36,248 nucleotides of DNA from an uncultured Pedobacter sp. (GCF_946479715.1 NZ_CAMLHF010000031.1:1-36248); one strand, 5' to 3'; positions 1-9,287 are shown, counted from the stretch's first letter. Notes: generated by a model from the sequence alone, not told the origin. Made by a program: numbers and translations.

Positions 1-350
1 GCAACTGGATTGAGTTCTTCCTCTTCAACTATCGGTTCAAAAAGGATATGGACAATGCCGTTGCAGCCTAGTTGTACACCAATCTTTGCATCCTCTTCAT
101 CGGTTGTATCATAAGTGATGAGCTTGTTTTCCTGTTGCACAATAGCCGAAAGTGCTTTTCTCAAGGCATCACCTTCCAAACAGCCCCCGCTAATGGCGCC
201 TGTAAGTTGTCCATCTTCTGTAATCAGCATTCTGGCTCCTGGTCTGCGATAGGAAGATCCTTCTACCTTTACTACGGTTGCCAGTGCTGTCTTTTTGTTT
301 GCCTTCAAAGCTTTTTGATAAGCCTTAAGTATGTCAGCAATTTCTTTCAT
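1..350 (-). CDS. xdhC: XdhC/CoxI family molybdenum-cofactor maturation protein (3' part outside window)
   Basis: Reading the minus strand from the ATG at 350 gives an open frame of 116 codons that reaches the left edge without a stop, so the C-terminal half is missing. The visible N-terminus starts MKEIADILKAYQKA. It carries the XdhC/CoxI family signature: a KVEGSSYRRPGARM-like stretch, then GAISGGCLEGD, then YDTTDEEDAKIGVQLGCNG. Proteins of this family bind the molybdenum cofactor and support its sulfuration and insertion into xanthine-dehydrogenase-type enzymes in the cytoplasm. The gene starts 13 nt after the stop of the large molybdopterin subunit (364-2520) and is almost certainly its dedicated maturase, last in the visible part of the operon. 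The family is clear; whether a Rossmann domain follows cannot be seen. Confidence 0.88.
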   Translation of the reverse strand, partial: MKEIADILKAYQKALKANKKTALATVVKVEGSSYRRPGARMLITEDGQLTGAISGGCLEGDALRKALSAIVQQENKLITYDTTDEEDAKIGVQLGCNGIVHILFEPIVEEEELNPV

Positions 351-363
351 CAGAATCTCGTAA

Positions 364-2520
364 TTAAACAGCGCTTAAGTCAAATGGAAGTTTCCTTATC
401 CGCTTCCCTGTTAAATCAAATATGGCATTTGTAAGGGCCGGGGCAAAGGCCGGCAAACCCGGTTCACCAACTCCGCCTGCATCTGCCTCATTTTCCATAA
501 TGTGCACTTCTATTGGTGGTATGTCTGTAATTCTTGGCATTTTATAATCATAGAAGTTTCTTTGCTCTACCAGTCCATCTTTAAATGTGATTTCGTGAAT
601 TGTGGCCGCACCTAATGCCATTATTATGCTTCCTTCTACCTGGGCCCGGATGATATCAGGATTTACGTACCATCCACAATCCATCACGGCCCAAACCTGA
701 TCTATTTTAATTTTACCGCCAGCATCTTTGGATACTTTTACAATTTGGCCCACCGTACTGGAAAAGCATTCTGTAATGGCAGCGCCAAAACCTTCATTTT
801 TCTTCCTTTTCTTCCAGCCCGAAACTTCTTCCATTTTATCAATCAATCGCTGGCATCGTTCATCCTGTAAATACTGTCTCCTGAGGTCCAGAGGATCCTT
901 ACCTGCTGCTAAAGCAACCTCATCCAGAAAACTTTCATAGGCAAATCCATTGGTAGAGGCATATACAGAGCGCCACCACATGGTAGGAACAGGTGTTTCA
1001 AATTGTACTTCAGCAAAGCTGATGTTTTTGATGCTGTCGAAGTATGGTTTAAGAAATCCTTCGGAGGTACTTCGGTTTGCCTGATCTGTTTTTCCGCCCC
1101 TCCAATGGTCATTATTCTGACCTGACATACGGAATTTGAGTGCAGTTACCTCTCCATTATGAATAGCACCCTGGCACCTGTACGAGATGCCCGGACGGTA
1201 TGGCCCCTGGGTAGCATCATCCTCTCTTGTCCAGACTACCTGAACAGGGGCTCCGATCTCTTTGGAAATCATTGTGGCCTCATGAGGATAATCCATAAAT
1301 GCTTTTCTGCCAAATCCACCACCCAGGAAAGTCATGTTAACGATGACTTTTTCTTTAGGTAAGCCCAATTCCCCGCTGATGTAATCCTGTACCCATTCCG
1401 GAGCTTGGATAGGTCCCCAAATCTCCACCTTGTCGCCTTGATAATGAGCAACACAGTTTACAGGTTCCATGCAGCTATGCGACTGATAAGGAGTCTGGTA
1501 AACTACGTCTATGGTTTTTCCTTCCTGTTTAAGGATATCATCTGGATTCCCTTGTTTTTTTAGGTATAAACCTTCCTTGGTTTGGAGGTCTTCTTGCTGG
1601 CGTTTATAGATTTCAACAGTGTTGATGTGTTCGAATCCGGAATCATCCCATTCTACCTTTAATGCTTTTTTCCCCTGCATTGCTGCCCAGGTTGAATTTG
1701 CAACAACGGCTACACCCTCACGAAAAGTATTAAAAACGCCCATGCGAACTTTAAAAACCTTTGTAACTCCTGGTATTTTCAGGGCTGCACTGGCATCAAA
1801 ACTTTTTACTATTCCTCGTAACCTCGGATTACGCTCAACAGTTGCATAAAGCATGCCCGGTAACTTCTTATCCAGACCAAATATTGCAGTGCCATTTGTT
1901 TTTAGTGGGGTATCCTGCCTGTGTAGTGGTTTGCGGATCAGTTTGTATTCGGAGATTTTTTTAAGAACAACTTCTTTCGGTGTTTCTAGTTTCGAAGCAT
2001 CTACAACGAGTTCTCCATAGTGAAATTTCTTTCCTGAAGCTTTGTGTAGTACGTGGCCGGATTCTGCATAGCAGTCAGTAATGGGCACATTCCACTTTTT
2101 TGCTGCAATGGTGATCAGCATAATCCGGGCAGTTGCGCTTAACTTTAATAAATTCTTATAAGATCCACGTATGGTTGAACTTCCGCCAGTAATCTGACTG
2201 CCGTACTTTTCTCTGTTACCTTGGGCGAAAACGATATTTACATCTTTCAGATCAACTTCGAGCTCTTCGGCAATAATTTGTGGAACGGACTGAAAAGAGC
2301 CCTGACCCATTTCGGCACGGTGGTTAAAAATAGTGACTTTGCCATCTGTATCTATATGGATCCAGGCGTTCAGTTCTACTTCTGATTTTGCTATCCCACT
2401 TGTATTCACGATTTCTGCTTCTTTGGCACTTGAAGGGAAATAGAAACCTAGGCATAATGCTGTGCCTGCCAGACCTGAAACCCTGAGAAAATCTCTTCTG
2501 GAAACTTGGTTAGTACTCAT
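364..2520 (-). CDS. Xanthine-dehydrogenase-family molybdopterin-binding subunit (isoquinoline 1-oxidoreductase beta-like), Tat-exported
   Basis: 718 aa, close to the length of IorB-type subunits of aldehyde/isoquinoline oxidoreductases. The N-terminus has a twin-arginine motif (SRRDFL, residues 7-12) followed by a hydrophobic stretch, so the folded holoenzyme should be exported to the periplasm. Family signs include FNHRAEMGQGSFQS near the N-terminus, the GGGFGRKAF glycine-rich loop in the middle, and a C-terminal GGVGEPGLPAF. In that last motif E686 matches the catalytic glutamate of the xanthine oxidase family. It hydroxylates an aromatic N-heterocycle or aldehyde with water as oxygen donor; the real substrate cannot be read from sequence. 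It is third in an operon after the [2Fe-2S] subunit and a cytochrome c, which would carry electrons away. The 15-nt gap behind the cytochrome gene supports co-transcription. Confidence 0.9.
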   Translation of the reverse strand: MSTNQVSRRDFLRVSGLAGTALCLGFYFPSSAKEAEIVNTSGIAKSEVELNAWIHIDTDGKVTIFNHRAEMGQGSFQSVPQIIAEELEVDLKDVNIVFAQGNREKYGSQITGGSSTIRGSYKNLLKLSATARIMLITIAAKKWNVPITDCYAESGHVLHKASGKKFHYGELVVDASKLETPKEVVLKKISEYKLIRKPLHRQDTPLKTNGTAIFGLDKKLPGMLYATVERNPRLRGIVKSFDASAALKIPGVTKVFKVRMGVFNTFREGVAVVANSTWAAMQGKKALKVEWDDSGFEHINTVEIYKRQQEDLQTKEGLYLKKQGNPDDILKQEGKTIDVVYQTPYQSHSCMEPVNCVAHYQGDKVEIWGPIQAPEWVQDYISGELGLPKEKVIVNMTFLGGGFGRKAFMDYPHEATMISKEIGAPVQVVWTREDDATQGPYRPGISYRCQGAIHNGEVTALKFRMSGQNNDHWRGGKTDQANRSTSEGFLKPYFDSIKNISFAEVQFETPVPTMWWRSVYASTNGFAYESFLDEVALAAGKDPLDLRRQYLQDERCQRLIDKMEEVSGWKKRKKNEGFGAAITECFSSTVGQIVKVSKDAGGKIKIDQVWAVMDCGWYVNPDIIRAQVEGSIIMALGAATIHEITFKDGLVEQRNFYDYKMPRITDIPPIEVHIMENEADAGGVGEPGLPAFAPALTNAIFDLTGKRIRKLPFDLSAV

Positions 2521-2535
2521 AGTTGTAGAATTAAT

Positions 2536-3150
2536 TTATTTGCTTTTAGGAGCATATGCCCCGGTATTGATCCATGTTTCCCATGCTTTTTTGAATGCTG
2601 CATGGCTCATTGGTGGCTGTGAACGTCCCTCTCCCGAATTCCATCCAGATAAAACCAACCCATCATCTGCATGTTCCAATAGTTGTTTCATAGACTTATT
2701 GCCATTTTGCTTAGGGTTTACCAGTTGTTTAGCCAGTTCATGTGCTGTTTTGCCCTGGAACACCATTTTCATATCTGCAGGTGGCAAATGCCAGTCCGGA
2801 TTTCCCGGTGGGGTATGTAAACCAGGAGTATTGTTCGGCTGATGGCAATTCGCACATTTCATCGCAAACACGCCTTTACCGTCGTGCCCTCTTTTTGGAT
2901 ACATCTCATGCAGGTGACTGTCGTCTCCCTGTAAAGGGATATCTCCCGAAGGGTGACAGTTCATACAGCGTGGGCTCATTAAAACTTTATAAACCTGTTC
3001 AAAGGCTTTTACGGATGCTATGCTGTCCTTTTTTATTTTCTGTGTGGTTTCTCCAGTAACATTGGGATGGTTGTTTACAGTACTCAAGCTGAAAGCCATG
3101 ATTCCAATCATGGAGAGGATGACTGCCATAATAATTATTGATCTTTTCAT
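2536..3150 (-). CDS. Two-haem c-type cytochrome of the molybdenum hydroxylase operon
   Basis: 204 aa with an N-terminal hydrophobic segment (residues 4-22) acting as signal peptide or anchor. Two haem-c attachment sites are visible, CMNCH at residues 62-66 and CANCH at 99-103. The protein should sit in the periplasm and take electrons from the molybdopterin/[2Fe-2S] hydroxylase. The start codon overlaps the stop of the upstream [2Fe-2S] gene by 4 nt (ATGA), typical of translational coupling, and the molybdopterin subunit follows 15 nt later. In many IorAB-type enzymes the cytochrome is a C-terminal fusion or a distant gene; here it is a separate gene between the two enzyme subunits. The cytochrome assignment is secure; its role as direct electron acceptor is inferred from position. 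Confidence 0.85.
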   Translation of the reverse strand: MKRSIIIMAVILSMIGIMAFSLSTVNNHPNVTGETTQKIKKDSIASVKAFEQVYKVLMSPRCMNCHPSGDIPLQGDDSHLHEMYPKRGHDGKGVFAMKCANCHQPNNTPGLHTPPGNPDWHLPPADMKMVFQGKTAHELAKQLVNPKQNGNKSMKQLLEHADDGLVLSGWNSGEGRSQPPMSHAAFKKAWETWINTGAYAPKSK

Positions 3151-3620
3151 ATTGTTCTGCCTTCCTTTTTATGCAGTTCTGCTGCTAAGTGAATCGCTTT
3201 TCGAATGCGGGGATAGGTACCACAACGACAAATGTTTCCAGACATAGCATTATCAATATCCTCATCTGTAGGATTTGGGTTTTCCCTCAATAGCACAGCC
3301 GCCGACATCAATTGACCAGAATGACAATACCCGCATTGTGGCACATTAACTTCATTCCAGGCTAACTGTAGCGGATGATCATTGTTTTTTGATAGTCCTT
3401 CGATGGTGACGACTTTTTTACCTTCCGCCCGACTAACTTTGGTTACACATGACCGTACAGCTTCTCCGTTCAGGTGAACTACACAGGCTCCACATTGAGC
3501 AACACCGCATCCATATTTGGTTCCGGTCAGACCAACAAGATCCCGAATGGCCCACAAAAGGGGCATATCTGGATCTGCATCTACCTCATAAGATTTTTGA
3601 TTGATATTTAAGTTAATCAT
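3147..3620 (-). CDS. [2Fe-2S] subunit of the molybdenum hydroxylase (isoquinoline 1-oxidoreductase alpha-like)
   Basis: 157 aa, the usual size for the small iron-sulfur subunit of xanthine-dehydrogenase-family enzymes. The plant-ferredoxin-type cluster ligands are C38, C43, C46 and C58 (in CGVAQCGAC and RSC). The second, family-specific cluster is held by C96, C99, C131 and C133 (CGYC and CRC). It passes electrons from the molybdenum site in the large subunit (364-2520) to the cytochrome encoded next. It has no signal peptide of its own, so it probably travels to the periplasm attached to the Tat-exported large subunit. It is the first gene of the minus-strand operon, divergent from mobA. Confidence 0.92.
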   Translation of the reverse strand: MINLNINQKSYEVDADPDMPLLWAIRDLVGLTGTKYGCGVAQCGACVVHLNGEAVRSCVTKVSRAEGKKVVTIEGLSKNNDHPLQLAWNEVNVPQCGYCHSGQLMSAAVLLRENPNPTDEDIDNAMSGNICRCGTYPRIRKAIHLAAELHKKEGRTI

Positions 3621-3892
3621 ATGCTAATGGTTTTTGGTGATATTTCTCTATTAAAATACTGTTTTTCTAATTATATTCTGTTTTTAATGTTAAATCATAT
3701 GCCTTATCCTTAACAACTTGCCATACGGTTATGATGCTTTTCATCTTCAATTCTTTAATTCAAAGATCAAAATAACTAAAGGCATTAATGGTAGATGGAT
3801 TACGGGTATTACTACCAATATTACTGATTGAGATAATTTGATAACAATCGAACTTATAGAATGTCTAAATTTGTTTCAATAAACTAATAAAA
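3621..3892. promoter_or_regulatory. Divergent intergenic region between the hydroxylase operon and mobA, with a -7 element for mobA
   Basis: The 272-nt spacer must hold promoters for both directions. A perfect Bacteroidota -7 element TAAATTTG lies at 3866-3873, 20 nt before the mobA ATG. The nearest upstream TTTG is at 3837-3840, about 25 nt away, longer than the usual 19-21, so the -33 part is weak. For the minus-strand operon I found no convincing TAnnTTTG. No small ORF or stable hairpin was noticed in this stretch. Confidence 0.4.
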
Positions 3893-4474
3893 ATGATTGG
3901 AGTAGTTCTTTCAGGTGGTCAAAGTCTAAGAATGGGAAAGGATAAAGGTCTGTTGCAAAATGGGCAACAAACATGGGCGCAACAAGCATTTGCTAAGTTG
4001 TCATCATTACAAATTCCTGTTGCCATATCCGTAAATACTCTACAATTACCAATATACCAAACTGTCTTTTCTACCTCTTCATTAATCACAGACGAGCCTG
4101 TATTGTCTATCGGAGGCCCACTTAGAGGCATCTTATCCGTACACCTTATTTATCCGAAGGAAGATTTACTGGTACTTGCGTGTGATATGATAAACATGGA
4201 AGTTGATCTTTTAGACTTTGTTGTTCAACAGTATGAGGATAAGCCGGCCGATGCATTGGTCTTTATGAAGGAAAAGCAATCTGAACCGCTATGCGGCATA
4301 TATTCAGCAAAGGCATTGGACAAGGTATATGCCTTGTATATGAATCAGGAATTGCATAAGCACAGTATGAAATATGCACTTGAACAACTAGATGCCTGTT
4401 ATCTTCCTGTTCCTAAAAAATGGAAGGCTTATTTTGATAACTATAACACAATAAGTGATTTAAATAATATCTGA
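3893..4474 (+). CDS. mobA: Molybdenum cofactor guanylyltransferase MobA
   Basis: 193 aa, normal length for MobA. It transfers GMP from GTP to molybdopterin to make the MGD form of the cofactor in the cytoplasm. The N-terminal nucleotide-binding motif reads LSGGQSLRMGKDKG (residues 6-19). The RMGxDK form, with aspartate before the lysine, points to MobA rather than the CTP-using MocA. GGPLRGIL (74-81) and LACDM with the probable Mg-binding D98 complete the signature. The bis-MGD product is what the FdhF/YdeP-type enzyme at 5880 needs, whereas the xanthine-dehydrogenase-type and sulfite-oxidase-type enzymes nearby need other cofactor forms. It leads a plus-strand cluster with fdhD, 102 nt downstream. 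Confidence 0.92.
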   Translation: MIGVVLSGGQSLRMGKDKGLLQNGQQTWAQQAFAKLSSLQIPVAISVNTLQLPIYQTVFSTSSLITDEPVLSIGGPLRGILSVHLIYPKEDLLVLACDMINMEVDLLDFVVQQYEDKPADALVFMKEKQSEPLCGIYSAKALDKVYALYMNQELHKHSMKYALEQLDACYLPVPKKWKAYFDNYNTISDLNNI

Positions 4475-4576
4475 AGCTAATCGATTATTCTTTGGTTGAA
4501 TATCTCCCATACAATTCTTTTTAGACTGATTTTTTCTTAATTTTAAGAGCGATTATTTTATTAAAACCGTACGGAA

Positions 4577-5473
4577 ATGGAGGATTTAGAATTAGTTTCC
4601 ATAAAGCAGATACTTGTCAGAAAGGTTAAGGGTTTAATAAGTTCACCTTTATCGGATCTACTTTCCATAGAAGAGCCTCTTGAAATAAGAATTGCTTATG
4701 GCCCCCAGTCAGAGCGGATACAAAAGAATATATCTGTGACCATGCGCACGCCAGGTAATGACCTGGAACTTGCAGTAGGCTTTTTGTTTACAGAAGGAAT
4801 TATTTCTTCTTATCAGGATGTGACTGATGCCTATCACCTAGACATGAAATGTTCATCACAAAAGCAGAATATTGTGCAGGTGGAACTCGCTGAAAATTTC
4901 ATGCCTCAGTTGCAGCAATCTGACCGGAATTTTTATACCACCTCTAGTTGCGGAGTATGCGGAAAAGGCTCTATTGAATCTATTAGGACAGTTAGTCCTT
5001 TTAATAATCAGGATAAACCCCAATTAAACCTATCAACAGATATATTATATAAATTGTCAGGAAAGTTAAGTGCAGCCCAAAGCGGGTTTGCAGCTACCGG
5101 AGGCATTCATGCATCAGGCCTTTTTACTGTCAAAGGTGATTTAGTTCTGTTGCGGGAAGATGTTGGGCGACACAATGCACTTGACAAGTTAATTGGCAGG
5201 GCACTAATCAACGACGACCTGCCATTGGATCAGCATATTTTATTGCTGAGTGGAAGGGCAAGTTTTGAATTAATTCAGAAAGCAGCCATGGCCGGTATTG
5301 CAATTGTTGCTGCCATTGGAGCTCCATCGAGTCTTGCAGTGGAACTTGCTGCAGAATTTGATATCACACTTTTGGGTTTCCTGAAAGAAGACAGGTTCAA
5401 TATTTACAATTTAAGTAGTAGAATATTAATACCAACATCGCATGAAACCATCATGATTTCTCAAACTACATAG
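4577..5473 (+). CDS. fdhD: FdhD, sulfurtransferase for formate-dehydrogenase-type enzymes
   Basis: 298 aa, matching the FdhD family. FdhD carries sulfur from a cysteine desulfurase to the bis-MGD cofactor of FdhF-type enzymes. The conserved pair of cysteines is present in SSCGVCGKGS (C125 and C128), as are the TPGNDLELAVGFLFTEGI motif near residues 58-75 and the LREDVGRHNALDKLIG motif in the C-terminal half. Its client is very probably the FdhF/YdeP-like oxidoreductase two genes downstream. The gap to the next gene is 52 nt. Its function also draws on cysteine sulfur, a link to the cysteine-related signal found further right, though that link is only thematic. Confidence 0.93.
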   Translation: MEDLELVSIKQILVRKVKGLISSPLSDLLSIEEPLEIRIAYGPQSERIQKNISVTMRTPGNDLELAVGFLFTEGIISSYQDVTDAYHLDMKCSSQKQNIVQVELAENFMPQLQQSDRNFYTTSSCGVCGKGSIESIRTVSPFNNQDKPQLNLSTDILYKLSGKLSAAQSGFAATGGIHASGLFTVKGDLVLLREDVGRHNALDKLIGRALINDDLPLDQHILLLSGRASFELIQKAAMAGIAIVAAIGAPSSLAVELAAEFDITLLGFLKEDRFNIYNLSSRILIPTSHETIMISQTT

Positions 5474-5525
5474 TGGTATGAAAATCTGACATCTTCATCA
5501 CAATTGAAAAACAAATAATATACAG

Positions 5526-5876
5526 ATGAAAATTAGAATTAAAGGCAACTCGCTGAGATATAGACTTACCAAATCGGATGTAGCAAAACTGGGATCTGAA
5601 GGCTTTCTGGAGGAACGTTCTGAGTTTGTGGGTAAAACGCTAGTGTATGCCATTGAAACTATAAATGGTGATGGCCTGTCGGCTGATTACATTGGCGACC
5701 GGATAGTCCTAAGCATACCAAAAACAATGGTTGATGAACTTAACAATACAGAGAGAGTGGGTTTTGATGATCGGATGGGACCTGTTAGTTTACTCATTGA
5801 AAAAGACTTTACTTGTCTTGATAATGTTGAAGAGGATCAGAGTGATAATTTTCCTAATCCACTACTAAACAAATGA
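5526..5876 (+). CDS. Small conserved protein, DUF7009-like, in the FdhD/FdhF cluster
   Basis: 116 aa, no signal peptide or membrane segment, acidic overall. The sequence starts MKIRIKGNSLRYRLTKSDV and contains an FVGKTLVYAI stretch and a DDRMGPVSLLIEKDF stretch. I associate this pattern with the small Bacteroidota family DUF7009, found beside FdhF/YdeP-type oxidoreductases; that recall is not certain. Its stop is only 3 nt before the ATG of the oxidoreductase, so the two are translationally linked. A role as a dedicated chaperone or accessory for that enzyme is a fair guess from position. No cysteine pair or known catalytic motif is visible; the single Cys lies near the C-terminus. Confidence 0.7.
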   Translation: MKIRIKGNSLRYRLTKSDVAKLGSEGFLEERSEFVGKTLVYAIETINGDGLSADYIGDRIVLSIPKTMVDELNNTERVGFDDRMGPVSLLIEKDFTCLDNVEEDQSDNFPNPLLNK

Positions 5877-5879
5877 GCC

Positions 5880-8219
5880 ATGGAAAAAGAGAAAAAAGAA
5901 CCGGCCGCAGAAAATCCATACAAATTATTAGACCTGAAATTAACAAAGGTTGAAAAATGGGCTGCAGGAGTGCCTGCTGTGATAGCGGCATTTGGCGATC
6001 TTTTTGAGGAGGGGGTACCCATTCGGGGTACAAGAGCTTTATTTAAGATGAACCAAATGGGAGGCTTTGATTGTCCAAGTTGTGCCTGGCCTGACCCGGA
6101 TGATGATCGATCTCCTTTGGGCGAATATTGTGAAAATGGAGCGAAGGCTCTGGCAGAGGAAGCAACTACCAAAAAAGTTACTGCAGACTTCTTTAAAAAA
6201 AACTCCGTCTATGATCTGGCTAAATTAACGGATTTTGAAATAGGCCGTAAAGGCAGATTGGCCGAACCAGTTTATTTGCCAAAAGGCGGTACTCATTATC
6301 AGCCTATCAGCTGGGACGATGCTTTTAAAAAAATAGCGGAACATTTAAATGCATTAGAAACACCGGATGAAGCTGCATTTTATACCTCCGGCAGAACGAG
6401 TAACGAGGCTTCATTTTTATATCAGCTCTTCGCAAAAGAATTTGGTACCAACAATATGCCAGATTGCTCTAATATGTGTCATGAAACATCGGGTACTGCT
6501 CTGTTGCCAACCATTGGTATTGGAAAGGGAACTGTAAAACTAAATGATTTTTACGATACAGATGTGATTGTGATTATTGGGCAAAATCCTGGAACCAATG
6601 CGCCCAGAATGATGAGTGCCCTGGAAAAAGGTAAAAAAAACGGAGCAAAGATCATTGCGATTAATCCTTTACCAGAAGCCGGATTGATGGGATTTCATAA
6701 CCCTCAGCAAATAAATGGCATTATTGGAAGTGGTGCTAAGCTTGCGGATCTTTATCTGCCTGTAAAAATAAACGGTGATATGGAGCTTTTAAAGGCTATC
6801 GGGCTCCTGCTGGTTGACTTTGAAAAAAAATCTCCGGGCGAGGTATTTGACCAAAAATTTATTGCAGATAAAACTATTGGGTACGATGCCTTTATCAAAC
6901 AGTTTGACCATTACAACCTGGAAGATCTTGCAGATGCCTCTGGGGTATCACTAGCTGCAATTTATGAGGCTGCTCAAATGCTGGCATTCAAAAAGCGGAT
7001 TATTTTTTGTTGGGGAATGGGGCTTACGCAGCAACCTAATGGGGTAGAGATGATTCAGGAGATCGTAAATTTACTGTTGCTTAAAGGAAGCATCGGTAAG
7101 TCTGGCGCTGGTGTTTGTCCGGTTCGGGGACACAGCAATGTTCAGGGTAATCGTACCATGATGATTAACGAAAAACCCAGCAACGAACAGTTGGATCGCA
7201 TTCAAGAAGTTTTTGGCTTTGATCCTCCCCGCGAACACGGATATGATGTTGTAGGGGTAATCAAAGCTATGCACGAAGGCAAAGTGAAAGTCTTTTTTAG
7301 TATGGGTGGGAATTTTTTATCGGCAACACCCGATACTACTTTTACTGCTAAAGCATTAAGGAAGATTAATTTAAGTGTTTCGGTTTCTACCAAACTTAAC
7401 CGAAGCCACCTGGTGCATGGGCAGGAAGCATTGATACTTCCAACCTTTTCAAGAAGTGACATCGACATGGTTAATGGTGAACCGCAGTTTGTGAGTACGG
7501 AAAATTCAATGGGCGTAGTACAATCATCTAAGGGGATGCTAAAGCCAATATCGGATAAGCTGGTTAACGAAACACAGATTGTATGCCGTATGGCGATTGC
7601 GACCCTTGGGAGCAGATCGGTTATTGATTGGCAACGCTATGCCAATAGCTACGATGCGGTACGAGATGACATTGAGAAGTGCATCCCCGGTTTCGAGAAT
7701 TATAATATAAGAGTACGGCATAAAGAAGGATTTTATTTGCCTAATGCTGCACGAGAGGGGAATTTTATTACCAAGAAATTTGGCGATCGGGCTCCATTCA
7801 CCTTAACCTCCATTCCTGAAAATGTACTTGCTCCGGATGAATATATGATGGCGACAACGCGTACCCATGACCAATTTAACACAACAATATATGGGCTTGA
7901 CGATCGGTACCGAGGGATTAAAAATGAGCGTCGGGTTATATTTATGAATCAAAAAGATATCGAGAAAGCGGGATTTGCAGATGGCGAAAAGGTAGATTTG
8001 TTTAATTATGATAATGGTATCGAAAGGATCGCACCTTTGTTTATTATCGTTTCGTACCAGATACCAGAAGGGAACACCATGACTTATTTTCCTGAAACCA
8101 ACGTGTTGGTTTCCATTAATAATGTTGTTCGGGGAAGTAATATGCCAGCCTCAAAATTTGTTAAAATTAAGATCAAAAAGCATAACACTAAAATATACGA
8201 ATTGATAGACCAATTATAA
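5880..8219 (+). CDS. FdhF/YdeP-family molybdopterin oxidoreductase
   Basis: 779 aa, similar in length to E. coli YdeP (about 760 aa). Near the N-terminus is FDCPSCAWPDPDDD with C65 and C68, the typical opening of this subfamily, and a further cysteine at C84. The classical four-cysteine [4Fe-4S] motif of formate dehydrogenase is not complete. The presumed molybdenum ligand region is SNMCHETSG with C200 where FdhF has selenocysteine. Later come GQNPGTNAPRM, GVCPVRGHSNVQGNRTM and the C-terminal molydop-binding domain (about 640-760). There is no Tat signal, so it is cytoplasmic. Function in this family is poorly defined; YdeP is linked to acid resistance. FdhD just upstream is the expected sulfur donor. 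The stop is one base from the stop of the convergent bestrophin gene. Confidence 0.88.
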   Translation: MEKEKKEPAAENPYKLLDLKLTKVEKWAAGVPAVIAAFGDLFEEGVPIRGTRALFKMNQMGGFDCPSCAWPDPDDDRSPLGEYCENGAKALAEEATTKKVTADFFKKNSVYDLAKLTDFEIGRKGRLAEPVYLPKGGTHYQPISWDDAFKKIAEHLNALETPDEAAFYTSGRTSNEASFLYQLFAKEFGTNNMPDCSNMCHETSGTALLPTIGIGKGTVKLNDFYDTDVIVIIGQNPGTNAPRMMSALEKGKKNGAKIIAINPLPEAGLMGFHNPQQINGIIGSGAKLADLYLPVKINGDMELLKAIGLLLVDFEKKSPGEVFDQKFIADKTIGYDAFIKQFDHYNLEDLADASGVSLAAIYEAAQMLAFKKRIIFCWGMGLTQQPNGVEMIQEIVNLLLLKGSIGKSGAGVCPVRGHSNVQGNRTMMINEKPSNEQLDRIQEVFGFDPPREHGYDVVGVIKAMHEGKVKVFFSMGGNFLSATPDTTFTAKALRKINLSVSVSTKLNRSHLVHGQEALILPTFSRSDIDMVNGEPQFVSTENSMGVVQSSKGMLKPISDKLVNETQIVCRMAIATLGSRSVIDWQRYANSYDAVRDDIEKCIPGFENYNIRVRHKEGFYLPNAAREGNFITKKFGDRAPFTLTSIPENVLAPDEYMMATTRTHDQFNTTIYGLDDRYRGIKNERRVIFMNQKDIEKAGFADGEKVDLFNYDNGIERIAPLFIIVSYQIPEGNTMTYFPETNVLVSINNVVRGSNMPASKFVKIKIKKHNTKIYELIDQL

Positions 8220-8220
8220 G

Positions 8221-9144
8221 TTAATCTACAAAATAGGAATTGGTAGGTTTATAATCTTCCTGCGGAATTTGTGCCTGCTCAAAAATAGAATATTCAATAG
8301 TCCTGCAAATGGTATTAAGAGCTAGATCGTTTTCTTCTTCTCCAAACGGCTCGCCAATTTCCTGTATGATCGCATCTAAAGCAATAAAAGTATAGCTAAT
8401 AAGTAACACGATCAGAGGCATCATCCACCCTAAGCTATCTACCAAACCAAAGGGTAACCAAAAACAGTAAAAATAAACTGTACGATGTAACAAAACACTA
8501 TATGCAAATGGTAAAGGCGTATTGGAAATCCGCTCACAACCTCCAACGATTTGAGAAAACTGATTAAGCCTGTTATCTATAGAAGCTAAAACAATGGTGT
8601 CAATATAATTTTTCTTGTTTTGTTTGCTAACCCATTCTCCTATGAAATCTAAAATGATAACTGGAATATGTCTTTTATCTCTTAAATACTCCACTTGCTC
8701 TGCAGAAAGTAGTCGGGAAAGATGTTCTGTTCCGGACTTATTTCTCAACTGATAATTAAGAGACCAGCAGAATGCTGCTATCATTTTTATGAAATCTTCT
8801 TTGCTTTTTTTCCCTTCAGGAGAAGGATCATTTATAAGCGTCTGCACCTGCCTTGTCAAAGACCTGGATTCTATAACTAGTGCGCCCCAAAGTTTTCGTC
8901 CTTCCCAATATCGATCATAACTCGCCGTATTGCAAAAACCCATAAAAATGGCTAAAGCCAGACCAATTAAGGTAAAAATGGTGGGGTTAAGGTGTACCTT
9001 ATAGTCATATATTTTCCCCTTAAAGTATAGGGTGATCAATGACAACACTGCAATAACTATAAGTTGGACAATAATTTTATTTATTACGGATCCTTTCCAT
9101 ATAAATAACATTTTCAGCCAATTGGTACGCTGTCTTGTGATCAT
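8221..9144 (-). CDS. Bestrophin family ion channel
   Basis: 307 aa, typical of prokaryotic bestrophin homologues (UPF0187 / RFP-TM), which form pentameric anion or cation channels in the inner membrane. Visible hydrophobic segments lie at about residues 22-42, 50-68, 208-228 and 232-258. The conserved NTASYDRYWEGRKLWGALV stretch follows the second segment, and a QEIGEPFGEEENDLAL motif sits near the C-terminus, where the family has its conserved gate-proximal and cytoplasmic elements. It is convergent with the FdhF/YdeP-like gene with one base between the stop codons, and divergent from the DyP peroxidase gene. A connection to either neighbour is not evident. Confidence 0.88.
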   Translation of the reverse strand: MITRQRTNWLKMLFIWKGSVINKIIVQLIVIAVLSLITLYFKGKIYDYKVHLNPTIFTLIGLALAIFMGFCNTASYDRYWEGRKLWGALVIESRSLTRQVQTLINDPSPEGKKSKEDFIKMIAAFCWSLNYQLRNKSGTEHLSRLLSAEQVEYLRDKRHIPVIILDFIGEWVSKQNKKNYIDTIVLASIDNRLNQFSQIVGGCERISNTPLPFAYSVLLHRTVYFYCFWLPFGLVDSLGWMMPLIVLLISYTFIALDAIIQEIGEPFGEEENDLALNTICRTIEYSIFEQAQIPQEDYKPTNSYFVD

Positions 9145-9287
9145 CTTTTATTTAAGTATTTACTTATAGTGGAGATTTTTATTTCATAAATCAAAAGCAT
9201 AACAAAATTACAAAAAAAGCCGTTGAATCTTTTTTCTGCTGGAATCTTATCTCAAGTTTTTAATTTTAAATCTTAAATTAGAATGAT

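Noticed and set aside
72..434. A 120-codon plus-strand open frame at the left edge
   Set aside because: It lies antisense to the clearly recognisable xdhC gene and the end of the hydroxylase gene, with no family resemblance or initiation context.
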